NCBI GenBank assembly: GCA_964402405.1
Contig: CAYOCE010000017.1
Location: 1-23,276, forward strand
Direction: 5' to 3'
Length of the DNA: 23,276 nucleotides
DNA from: CAYOCE01 sp964402405
GTDB lineage: Bacteria > Pseudomonadota > Alphaproteobacteria > UBA7879
A program made the position numbers and the translations under genes. This document shows positions 1-6,423 of the stretch, in pieces; position 1 is the stretch's first letter, and each line of letters opens with the position of its first letter. The notes under the pieces were generated by a model. The model did no database searches, was not told the origin of the DNA, and worked only from the letters and a program-made list of their open reading frames with translations.

Positions 1-332
1 TGCAGTTTCTGAGTCACCGTGGACTCATAGGTAGGCACGAAATTTTCTAGAATATGGGATGCGTTAGTTGTGCGAATCCCTTTGGTGCAAAAGTTATCCT
101 TGATGGCCAACGGCAATCCCTCCAACGGTCTTGCTTCGCCCTTTTGAATCCGAGCATCCGCGTCTTTAGCAGCGGCCAAAGCCTGATCCACTGTTTCCAC
201 CAGATACACATTTAAATGCCGAGTTTCTTCCATGCGCTTGATATAGGCCGCAATCAGTTCACTTGCGGTGAATTCCTTTTTGGACAGCTTTTCCCGCGCT
301 TCGCTAAAGGATAGATTTAATAATTCAGACAT
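1..332 (-). CDS. gatA: Glutamyl/aspartyl-tRNA amidotransferase subunit A, N-terminal part (partial)
   Basis: Reading leftward from an ATG at 332, an open frame of 110 codons runs off the window edge. It encodes the N-terminus of an amidase-signature protein: the segment LPLAIKDNF followed by TKGIRTTNAS and ENFVPTYESTV matches GatA, and the lysine in AIKD corresponds to the lysine of the Ser-Ser-Lys amidase triad. GatA releases ammonia from glutamine, and the GatCAB complex uses it to convert Glu-tRNA(Gln) or Asp-tRNA(Asn) to the amidated form in the cytoplasm. The gene starts 12 bp after the gatC stop, so the two are almost certainly co-transcribed. The serine residues of the active site lie beyond the window and cannot be checked. 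Confidence 0.93.
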   Translation of the reverse strand, partial: MSELLNLSFSEAREKLSKKEFTASELIAAYIKRMEETRHLNVYLVETVDQALAAAKDADARIQKGEARPLEGLPLAIKDNFCTKGIRTTNASHILENFVPTYESTVTQKL

Positions 333-344
333 GGGGAATTCCTT

Positions 345-641
345 TTACTCAACAACTTTGGGAACAACAAAAAAATCATCCCGCACCTCGGGGCCATTCT
401 TTAGGACGATTTCTGGACAATTGCCATCGGTAACAACATCCGCCCGTAGGGGAGTTCCGTCTGAGATCATATCCTCCAAAGGATTAGCAAGGGGAGAAAC
501 CTTGGATTTTACTTCCTGCAACTTATCCACCCAATTAAACACTTGGGATAGCTGGGCGACATAGTTATCCAATTTGGATCCTTCAATCTTCAGACGCGCC
601 AATTTGGCGGCGTGTAGTACATCTTTATGGGTTAGAGACAT
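345..641 (-). CDS. gatC: Glutamyl/aspartyl-tRNA amidotransferase subunit C
   Basis: A 98-residue protein with the typical GatC layout: an N-terminal helix (MSLTHKDVLHAAKLARLKI), a middle segment containing QLSQVFNWVDKLQEV, then SPLANPLEDMISDGTPLRADVVTDG. GatC is a small belt-like subunit that stabilises the GatA-GatB pair in the transamidation complex. Its length is normal for the family. It lies immediately upstream of gatA on the minus strand, giving the common gatC-gatA order. I see no convincing promoter in the 235 bp separating it from the divergent gene at 877. Confidence 0.95.
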   Translation of the reverse strand: MSLTHKDVLHAAKLARLKIEGSKLDNYVAQLSQVFNWVDKLQEVKSKVSPLANPLEDMISDGTPLRADVVTDGNCPEIVLKNGPEVRDDFFVVPKVVE

Positions 642-876
642 GATTTATCCGTTAATTAAAAGTGGTTCATTTACCCCCAGAATCTATCAAGAAAGCAACA
701 ACCTTGGCAACTGGTTTTAAAGAAGATTTTTAGGAGAGTCTTACCATTTAACAACAACCAAAGAAGCAGAAAAAAATTTCAATTCATCCCTTGCCCAGGA
801 ATCAACAGTTTGTTATCACTATAGATAGCGGCCTACTAGATATTGATTTCACCAAAAAACTTTCCAAAGGGAACCC

Positions 877-2325
877 ATGAAGATTAACGTTCATACTTTT
901 TATACAAGACAAGTAAGCTTGCCATTTTCTTCGCCTGTTAAAAAACAGGTTGACCCTATTAAGGGGGATTTTGAACGCTCTTTCCGAATAGGAAATGAGG
1001 CCTTTGCCCCAGCCTTAAAACTGACGCCCTTCGCCACCTCTCATTTTTTGAACCCCTGGCAGTTGCTGGTGGTGATTGGGCAATTCCTAGTTTTGCAGCA
1101 ATCAGAAACGATGAATCTGCCTCTTTTTGATTGGAAAGTATCTGCCTTGCCTCAGTTTCAACTGCAGGAGTTCTCCAGTGTAGAAAAAATGTGGGAAAAA
1201 AGAATTGCAGAAAAAGGAGGGAAAGCTAGTGCCTCTTCTGTAGATCTTAATACAGCGCCTGTAGTACAAAGTACGGCTACCATAGAGAATTTGGGACAGC
1301 CGAAGGGGTCTCAAAAAAACTCTTCGCAATTGGAGGAATTTATTAATTTAGAGACCTCGAACTCACTATCAACAAGAGCTCTTCAATCTTCTCAGAGGGC
1401 GACTTCTCTGAATGAACATATGGGATCTTCTCGTATGCTCCGCTCTGCTCCTTTGGCTCCTCACACTAATGGGGCATCGACTTCTTTTAGCAACACTATA
1501 GAAACAATAGTCGCAAAAGTAGTAACCAATCTTACAGATTTTTTATCTATCCCCTTTGCAGGAGGCAATCTCAAACACCAACAAATGGATCCTGTAAAAA
1601 AAGAGAGCCCTTCTAAATCCAACCCCATATCCGGGTTTTCTATGGATCCTAGAGAGCAAGAAGCAGGTGGGGGTATAGCTCTTTCACCTTTAGAAGCTCT
1701 GTTAAAAGCCTTAGGAGCGATTGGAGATGCAGATTGTGGATGTAGAGACAAGGCTATGGACACGGCAGGTCCTGATTCTTTTCTCAACTCTTCTTTTGCG
1801 GCAGAGCCGGAGGATAAGGCATTCCATCAAAATTTTATATCTGCAATGTGCGCAAGATTGAGCGCTATCTTTGGTAAGGGATTTCCGCATGTCATAGCCC
1901 TTAGAGGTCAGTCCACATCTGATCCTGCCAAAGAATATCTTACAAAAGTATTTGGTATTTTTAAAAGTTTCTTAACTACAAAAGGACAGAAATCTTATGA
2001 AGAGCATCCTGTTGTTGTAATGCCTGGGTATGGATTTACCAATATTTATCAAGAACGACTTGAATTTGTTTTGTTTTATATTGCAAAACTAGGTTTTTCC
2101 CCCATTTCTTCTGTTGCAAATTATGTTAGAGATAACTTTGACAGCAAAGCAAATGAGATCCTTGGTAAATTATTTGTTAAAGGCAGACATAGCTATGGGC
2201 CAGATGCAACATCAAACAAAGATTATCAACTCCCACATTCGGCAAAGAAACTCATAGAGCAAGATTTTCCACAAGTCCCTTTAAGAGGAAATCCTAGCGG
2301 ACCTGACGACCCTTGGCTCTCCTAA
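877..2325 (+). CDS. Hypothetical protein of 482 residues, unknown function
   Basis: I do not recognise this protein. The ATG at 877 is preceded by AAAGG at 866-870. No cleavable signal peptide is evident; one hydrophobic stretch (about residues 58-74, WQLLVVIGQFLVLQQ) is too weak to call a membrane anchor. Residues about 100-260 are rich in Ser, Thr, Asn and Gln and look disordered. Residues about 270-482 look folded: a Cys pair in DADCGCRDK, then helical segments such as FISAMCARLSAIFGKGF and RLEFVLFYIAKLGF. The tail PSGPDDPWLS is Pro/Asp-rich. The gene stands alone between divergent gatCA and HU. A disordered front plus a compact C-terminal domain would suit a host-directed or surface protein, but that is speculation. 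Confidence 0.75.
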   Translation: MKINVHTFYTRQVSLPFSSPVKKQVDPIKGDFERSFRIGNEAFAPALKLTPFATSHFLNPWQLLVVIGQFLVLQQSETMNLPLFDWKVSALPQFQLQEFSSVEKMWEKRIAEKGGKASASSVDLNTAPVVQSTATIENLGQPKGSQKNSSQLEEFINLETSNSLSTRALQSSQRATSLNEHMGSSRMLRSAPLAPHTNGASTSFSNTIETIVAKVVTNLTDFLSIPFAGGNLKHQQMDPVKKESPSKSNPISGFSMDPREQEAGGGIALSPLEALLKALGAIGDADCGCRDKAMDTAGPDSFLNSSFAAEPEDKAFHQNFISAMCARLSAIFGKGFPHVIALRGQSTSDPAKEYLTKVFGIFKSFLTTKGQKSYEEHPVVVMPGYGFTNIYQERLEFVLFYIAKLGFSPISSVANYVRDNFDSKANEILGKLFVKGRHSYGPDATSNKDYQLPHSAKKLIEQDFPQVPLRGNPSGPDDPWLS

Positions 2326-2369
2326 CCTCTGGCTCTTGCATAAAAAATAAAAAAAGTTTGTTTTGCCCG

Positions 2370-2399
2370 TTGACTTTGGGGGCAAGCGAGATTTATGAT
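2370..2399 (+). promoter_or_regulatory. Predicted sigma-70 promoter of the HU gene
   Basis: TTGACT at 2370-2375 and TATGAT at 2394-2399 are separated by 18 bp. The start codon of the HU gene lies 45 bp downstream of the -10 element, preceded by AAGG at 2430-2433. Both hexamers are close to consensus; the transcription start is inferred, not observed. Confidence 0.6.
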
Positions 2400-2443
2400 G
2401 TGCGAGTTATTTTGCGTTAACAGATTATTAAGGAATATGAAGA

Positions 2444-2716
2444 ATGAATAAAAATGAATTGACAGCTGCCGTTGCTAGCGCAGCAGAATTTACAAAAGCT
2501 GACGCGGGCCGCGCTATTGATGCTGTTTTCGATAGTATTACCCATGCATTGAAAAAAGGTGATGATGTTCGTCTTGCAGGATTTGGAACTTTCGCAGTTG
2601 TTGTACGCAAGGCAAAAGAAGGTCGCAACCCAAGAACAGGTGCAAAGATCCAGATTCCAGCAGGAAAGTCCCCTAAGTTTAAGCCTGGCAAGCCTCTAAA
2701 AGAAGCGATTTGCTAA
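2444..2716 (+). CDS. hup: HU family DNA-binding protein
   Basis: A 90-residue histone-like protein that bends and compacts DNA as a dimer. It shows the full HU fold: an N-terminal helical part (MNKNELTAAVASAAEFTKADAG...), the GFGTF turn, a beta arm with GRNPRTG whose proline intercalates into DNA, and the closing KSPKFKPGKPLKE segment. Length is exactly typical of HU. The final residue is cysteine, which is unusual for the family but follows the conserved fold. It is preceded by a good promoter and followed by two tRNA genes with their own promoter-like sequences. The GRNP arm and the short N-terminus favour HU over IHF; a separate IHF-beta gene lies at 18523-18825. Confidence 0.95.
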   Translation: MNKNELTAAVASAAEFTKADAGRAIDAVFDSITHALKKGDDVRLAGFGTFAVVVRKAKEGRNPRTGAKIQIPAGKSPKFKPGKPLKEAIC

Positions 2717-2754
2717 TTAGGCTACTTTGTAAGTATTTTTCTAATAATTTTATG

Positions 2755-2783
2755 TTGATCTTACGTAGAAACATTGTTATATG
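2755..2783 (+). promoter_or_regulatory. Predicted promoter of tRNA-Val with internal dyad
   Basis: TTGATC at 2755-2760 and TATATG at 2778-2783 are 17 bp apart and lie just upstream of the tRNA. A perfect 7-bp inverted repeat, CGTAGAA at 2764-2770 and TTCTACG at 2785-2791, brackets the -10 region. The dyad could be an operator or coincidence. Confidence 0.45.
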
Positions 2784-2797
2784 ATTCTACGAAGATT

Positions 2798-2872
2798 GGG
2801 CGATTAGCTCAGCGGTAGAGCGTCTCGTTTACACCGAGAGGGTCGGCGGTTCAATCCCGTCATCGCCCACCA
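2798..2872 (+). tRNA. tRNA-Val (anticodon UAC)
   Basis: A complete cloverleaf. The acceptor stem GGGCGAT pairs with ATCGCCC, the D-arm has GCTC/GAGC, the anticodon stem TCTCG/CGAGA encloses the loop TTTACAC with anticodon TAC at positions 34-36, and the T-arm has the TTCAATC loop. The CCA end is encoded. Total length is 75 nt. Confidence 0.95.
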
Positions 2873-2880
2873 TTTTTTAT

Positions 2881-2910
2881 TTGATACAAAGCTACAGAAA
2901 TCTTTATACG
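2881..2910 (+). promoter_or_regulatory. Predicted promoter of tRNA-Asp
   Basis: TTGATA at 2881-2886 and TTATAC at 2904-2909 (17 bp spacing; TATACG at 2905-2910 is the alternative register) lie about 45 bp upstream of the mature tRNA. This suggests tRNA-Asp can be transcribed independently of tRNA-Val. Confidence 0.45.
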
Positions 2911-2954
2911 CTAGGATTAGTAGTCTTTGGTGTCATCTTTTCCTCCTTTCAAAG

Positions 2955-3031
2955 GGGGGTGTAGCTCAGTTGGTTAGAGCGTCGGCTTGTCACGCCGAAG
3001 GTCGCGGGTTCGAGTCCCGTCACTCCCGCCA
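2955..3031 (+). tRNA. tRNA-Asp (anticodon GUC)
   Basis: A complete cloverleaf of 77 nt. The acceptor stem GGGGGTG pairs with CACTCCC (one G-T wobble), the discriminator is G, and CCA is encoded. The anticodon stem TCGGC/GCCGA holds the loop TTGTCAC with anticodon GTC. The T-arm has GGTTCGAGTCC. Confidence 0.96.
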
Positions 3032-3119
3032 TTATTTTTTTCATCTATTTTAATCTGAGTTCGACAAAAACGTTATAAGAACACCAGTTCAACGAAATTG
3101 AATCATTCATTTTCCAACC

Positions 3120-3205
3120 ACCCCCACGGAGGTGGGGGTCCACAGCATCCCCTGTAATGATTTTAAGATACTGCTGCTCCATAGATTCCCTCCGAAGATG
3201 GGGGG
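3120..3205 (+). repeat. Two GC-rich hairpins in the tyrS leader
   Basis: The first is a perfect 8-bp dyad, ACCCCCAC (3120-3127) and GTGGGGGT (3132-3139) around GGAG. The second pairs CCCTCC (3188-3193) with GGGGGG (3200-3205) around GAAGAT. Neither is followed by a T-run, so they are not ordinary Rho-independent terminators. They stand out in an AT-rich spacer. No T-box consensus is present. Role unknown. Confidence 0.5.
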
Positions 3206-3265
3206 GGTACTTGAAAAAAGATGGGATATCATATAGATCTTAGGTACATTTTAAGGATATTAAGC

Positions 3266-4561
3266 ATGACAAATTTCAAATCAGGGTTCTTGCAGGAGCT
3301 AAATGCTCGGGGGTTTATCTATCAGGGGACAAATCTGGAGGTCCTGGATCAGCTTGCAGCAAAGGGTTCTATTACCCTATATGTGGGGTATGATGCGACA
3401 GCCCGCAGTCTTCATGTGGGGAACCTGATGACCATCATGTTGATGCGCATCGCGGAACGCCATGGGCATAAGCCTCTTATTCTGATGGGGGGAGGGACCA
3501 CCAAGGTGGGGGACCCCTCTGGTAAGGATGCCCAGCGGCAGATGCTAGGGGTTGATCAAATTCAAGATAATATCTTCAGCATTAAAAAAGTCTTCAGCCG
3601 CTATCTGAATGTGAATCAGACGACAGAAATGATGAACAATGACCAGTGGCTGAGTCAGCTAAATTACCTGGATTTTCTCCGAGATTATGGCAAATATTTT
3701 ACCCTCAATCGCATGCTCACTTTTGATAGCGTCAAGCTAAGGTTGGAACGCGAGCAACCTCTTACCTTTTTAGAGTTCAACTACATGATTCTGCAGGGGT
3801 ACGATTTTCTCCATTTGTTTCAAGAAAAAAACTGTGTCCTCCAAATTGGGGGATCGGATCAATGGGGGAATATTATCAATGGTGTCGATTTGATTCATAA
3901 GGCCATTCAAAAGGATGCCTATGGACTCACGATTCCTTTAATTACAACATCTAGTGGCGCCAAGATGGGAAAGAGTGCCAATGGGGCGGTGTGGCTGGAT
4001 CAGGATCTTCTCAGCCCCTTTGATTATTGGCAATTCTGGCGTAATACCGAGGACGCCGACGTGCTCCGGTTCATGAAATATTTCACGGATCTCTCGGTTA
4101 CAGAAATCGAAGGATACAAAGATGTTTCAGGCGAGCATTTAAATCCTTTGAAGATACGCCTGGCGGATGAGGCCACCAAATTGGCCCACGGGGACAGTGT
4201 TTTGACTGATATTCATACAGGTATCCAAGCCCTGTTTGCCAATCAGGGCGATGGCATTGAAGTGATGGGACACGATGAAAAGGGAAATCCTATTTTGAAA
4301 TCGGCACTCCCTATTTTGCAAATAAATTCTACAGATTTATCCCAAGGGGTTTCTGTCATTTCTTTGCTAGGGCAAATGGGATTTGTGGAGAGTAATAGCG
4401 AGGCTCGGCGTTTAATACGGGCAGGTGCCTGCAGAATTAATGACGAAAAAGTCGAAGATGAAAATGAACGTCTTACCTCTGCCCATCTTCAAGACCCTGG
4501 CGTTATTAAAGTTTCTGTCGGCAAGAAAAAACAGGGATATGTGCAGGGGGTTGTATTGTAA
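3266..4561 (+). CDS. tyrS: Tyrosyl-tRNA synthetase
   Basis: Class I aminoacyl-tRNA synthetase that charges tRNA(Tyr) with tyrosine. I place the start at the ATG at 3266 (431 residues) because AAGGA at 3253-3257 sits 8 bp upstream and the family N-terminus aligns from MTNFKSGFLQEL; the frame is open to an ATG at 3221, but those 15 extra residues look untranslated. The HIGH-type motif is HVGN (SLHVGNLMTI), the tyrosine pocket includes GYDAT and QIGGSDQWGNI, and the KMSKS motif is KMGKS in GAKMGKSANGAVW. The C-terminal S4-like RNA-binding domain contains NSEARRLIRAGACRIND. It is followed 5 bp later by the glycosylase gene. Confidence 0.96.
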   Translation: MTNFKSGFLQELNARGFIYQGTNLEVLDQLAAKGSITLYVGYDATARSLHVGNLMTIMLMRIAERHGHKPLILMGGGTTKVGDPSGKDAQRQMLGVDQIQDNIFSIKKVFSRYLNVNQTTEMMNNDQWLSQLNYLDFLRDYGKYFTLNRMLTFDSVKLRLEREQPLTFLEFNYMILQGYDFLHLFQEKNCVLQIGGSDQWGNIINGVDLIHKAIQKDAYGLTIPLITTSSGAKMGKSANGAVWLDQDLLSPFDYWQFWRNTEDADVLRFMKYFTDLSVTEIEGYKDVSGEHLNPLKIRLADEATKLAHGDSVLTDIHTGIQALFANQGDGIEVMGHDEKGNPILKSALPILQINSTDLSQGVSVISLLGQMGFVESNSEARRLIRAGACRINDEKVEDENERLTSAHLQDPGVIKVSVGKKKQGYVQGVVL

Positions 4562-4566
4562 CTTTA

Positions 4567-5073
4567 ATGATCCGTCTTGATCGATCTTTTTTTGAACAAC
4601 CTACCCTTCAAGTCGCCCAGGAATTGTTGGGAAAGGTGATAGTATTTGGGAACCATCAAGGGATTATCACTGAAACCGAGGCGTATATTGGTCAAGATGA
4701 CCCAGCGTGTCATGCATCAAAAGGTCTAACCCCCAGAACCCAAGTTATGTTTGGCCCGGCAGGTCATACGTATGTCTATATGATTTACGGCATGTATCAT
4801 TGCTTGAATTTTGTGACGGGGGAAGAAGGCTTTCCTGCTGCTGTCCTGATCCGAGGATTAAAGCTGATAACCTCTCCCCACATACATTTGAATGGCCCTG
4901 GTAAACTATGTCGATTCTTACAAATCGATCGGTCCCATAGTGGCCTGGATATTACGACCTCAGATTCTTTTCATGTTGTTGATCTTAAAACACCAGCGCC
5001 TGCCTTTACCCAAACTCCTCGTATTGGAATCAAAGTAGGCACAGATAAATTATGGCGGTTTGTGATAACATAA
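4567..5073 (+). CDS. 3-methyladenine DNA glycosylase (MPG/AAG family)
   Basis: A 168-residue monofunctional DNA glycosylase of the alkyladenine (AAG/MPG) fold, which removes alkylated purines in base excision repair. Family hallmarks are visible in order: the N-terminal QVAQELLGKVI, the ITETEAYIGQDDPACHA segment with the catalytic glutamate, the MFGPAGHTYVYMIYGMYHCLN block that lines the base pocket, AAVLIRGL, NGPGKLCRFLQI, and the closing PRIGIKVGTDKLWRF. It is slightly shorter than many bacterial members but the core is intact. It begins 5 bp after the tyrS stop with no strong ribosome-binding site at normal distance, so translation is probably coupled to tyrS. Confidence 0.93.
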   Translation: MIRLDRSFFEQPTLQVAQELLGKVIVFGNHQGIITETEAYIGQDDPACHASKGLTPRTQVMFGPAGHTYVYMIYGMYHCLNFVTGEEGFPAAVLIRGLKLITSPHIHLNGPGKLCRFLQIDRSHSGLDITTSDSFHVVDLKTPAPAFTQTPRIGIKVGTDKLWRFVIT

Positions 5074-5088
5074 GAGCTCTTTTTATCT

Positions 5089-5150
5089 GACTATTCTGAA
5101 GTGAGATACCGAATAGTCTTGACTTTTCGGAAATATGGTTCAAAATAGTC
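5089..5150 (+). promoter_or_regulatory. Promoter region with inverted repeat and third half-site
   Basis: A perfect inverted repeat GACTATTC (5089-5096) / GAATAGTC (5111-5118) directly abuts TTGACT at 5119-5124, a good -35 box. A third half-site AATAGTC is at 5144-5150, inside or just before the start of the ATPase gene. No strong -10 is visible; AAAATA at 5142-5147 would be at 17-bp spacing. This arrangement resembles an operator for autoregulation, but no regulator is identified. Confidence 0.35.
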
Positions 5151-6274
5151 ATATGATCAGAGCACAAAAAAAAGCTATTATGCAGGACTTGGACAAGAAA
5201 ATTGTCCTTTTAGTTGGACCACGGCAATCAGGAAAAACGTGGCTTGCCAAGGACATTGCCAAGTCTTTTACGAACAGTATGTACCTGAATTACGATCAAT
5301 CAACAGATAGAAAAATTATTGAAGCCCAATCTTGGTTGGATACAACAGATTTATTAATTCTGGATGAGCTCCACAAAATGCCCGATTGGAAAAATTATCT
5401 GAAGGGTGTGTTTGATACGAAGCCAGAGTCTATGCGTATATTGGTGACTGGTAGCGCGAGATTGGATGTATATGACAAATTAGGAGATTCTTTGGCAGGA
5501 CGCTATTTCCGGCATCGACTTCTTCCTTTTTCTTTAGCTGAGTTAAATCAAGCAGCAGAACCAATTGACATTAATAGGTTATTGGCACGGGGAGGATTCC
5601 CTGATCCGTATTTTGCAAATGATCTGACGGATGCCAATAGATGGCGCCTTCAATATGTTAATAGTCTTCTTAGCACAGATATTTTCGAAATTGATCCTAT
5701 CCAAAACATGAAGGCCATGCGACTGGTTTTTGATTTATTAAGATCTAGGGTTGGGTCCCCCGTTTCCTATCAATCTTTAGCTGAGGATGCAGCCGTTTCC
5801 CCTGCAACTGTTAAAAAATATATCCAGATTCTTGATGCATTATTTATTATTTTTACCGTTACGCCTTATTCTAAAAACATTGCCCGCAGCCTTTTGAAGG
5901 AACCCAAAATCTATTTTTTTGATGCAGCTTTGGTACAAGGTGATGATGGAGCCAAATTTGAAAACCTAGTTGCCATAAGCTTGTTGAAGGATATTTATGG
6001 CAAGGTTGATATGAAGGCTGAGGATTATGTGCTGCATTATTTACGCACCAAAGATGGGCAGGAGGTTGATTTCGCCATTGTGAAAGATAATAAAATCGAA
6101 ACCATGATCGAGGCAAAATTATTGGATAAAAACATCGATAAATCTTTGGTGAAATTCCAAGAAAGGTATGGCTATCCAGGCATACAGCTAGTCAAATCCC
6201 TACGTAATGAATACCAGCAAGCTGATATCAAAATCCTGCAGGCAGAGAAATTTTTGTCCGGCTTGTTTTTGTGA
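5135..6274 (+). CDS. AAA-type ATPase with DUF4143-like C-terminal domain
   Basis: A 379-residue protein of the widespread but poorly understood ATPase/DUF4143 family. The N-terminal P-loop domain has Walker A GPRQSGKTW (about residues 27-35), Walker B LLILDELHK (about residues 72-80) and a sensor-like VTGSARLD. Residues about 200-250 form a small helical domain (YQSLAEDAAVSPATVKKYIQILD), as in winged-helix-like parts of the family. The C-terminal part carries FENLVA, QEVDFAI and IEAKL, reminiscent of the E, D and ExK pattern of PD-(D/E)XK nucleases; this may reflect ancestry and not activity. Start 5135 has a weak ribosome-binding site; the ATG at 5153 is an alternative. Its dyad-rich promoter suggests a single-gene, self-regulated unit. 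Its function is not established. Confidence 0.9.
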   Translation: MVQNSHMIRAQKKAIMQDLDKKIVLLVGPRQSGKTWLAKDIAKSFTNSMYLNYDQSTDRKIIEAQSWLDTTDLLILDELHKMPDWKNYLKGVFDTKPESMRILVTGSARLDVYDKLGDSLAGRYFRHRLLPFSLAELNQAAEPIDINRLLARGGFPDPYFANDLTDANRWRLQYVNSLLSTDIFEIDPIQNMKAMRLVFDLLRSRVGSPVSYQSLAEDAAVSPATVKKYIQILDALFIIFTVTPYSKNIARSLLKEPKIYFFDAALVQGDDGAKFENLVAISLLKDIYGKVDMKAEDYVLHYLRTKDGQEVDFAIVKDNKIETMIEAKLLDKNIDKSLVKFQERYGYPGIQLVKSLRNEYQQADIKILQAEKFLSGLFL

Positions 6275-6288
6275 TTTCTAAATCGCTC

Positions 6289-6318
6289 TTGACACCCTCC
6301 ATTCACTTCCCTTATAGA
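6289..6318 (+). promoter_or_regulatory. Predicted sigma-70 promoter of the riboswitch-controlled transporter
   Basis: A consensus TTGACA at 6289-6294 and TATAGA at 6313-6318, 18 bp apart, place the transcription start near 6325, just upstream of the TPP aptamer. This fits transcription of the aptamer as the very 5' end of the mRNA. Confidence 0.7.
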
Positions 6319-6333
6319 TTAGCCTGAGTTTAG

Positions 6334-6423
6334 TCACCAGGGGTGCTGGAATTGTTAATCCAGCTGAGAACGATATTGTAACCCTTGTACCTGATCTAGG
6401 TAATACTAGCGGAGGAAGCGTGA
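6334..6423 (+). promoter_or_regulatory. TPP (thiamine pyrophosphate) riboswitch
   Basis: All hallmark segments of the thi-box aptamer are present. GGGGTGC starts at 6340; the hairpin GCTGGA (6345-6350) / TCCAGC (6359-6364) runs into CTGAGA (6364-6369); ACCC is at 6381-6384; and CCTGATCTAGGTAATACTAGCGGAGGAA spans 6390 onward (P5 is CTAG/CTAG around GTAATA). The Shine-Dalgarno GGAGGA (6411-6416) is part of the conserved 3' segment of the aptamer. The outermost helix can form between TCAC (6334-6337) and GTGA (6420-6423), which contains the GTG start codon. Binding of TPP should therefore hide both the ribosome-binding site and the start codon. Translational control is inferred from this geometry. 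Confidence 0.93.

Noticed and set aside
3120..3205. T-box riboswitch before tyrS
   Set aside because: The hairpins lack the T-box sequence and an associated terminator with alternative pairing, and T-boxes are not expected in this group of bacteria.
3221..3265. Upstream in-frame start for tyrS
   Set aside because: The 15 extra residues do not match the family N-terminus, and the ATG at 3266 has a well-spaced AAGGA.
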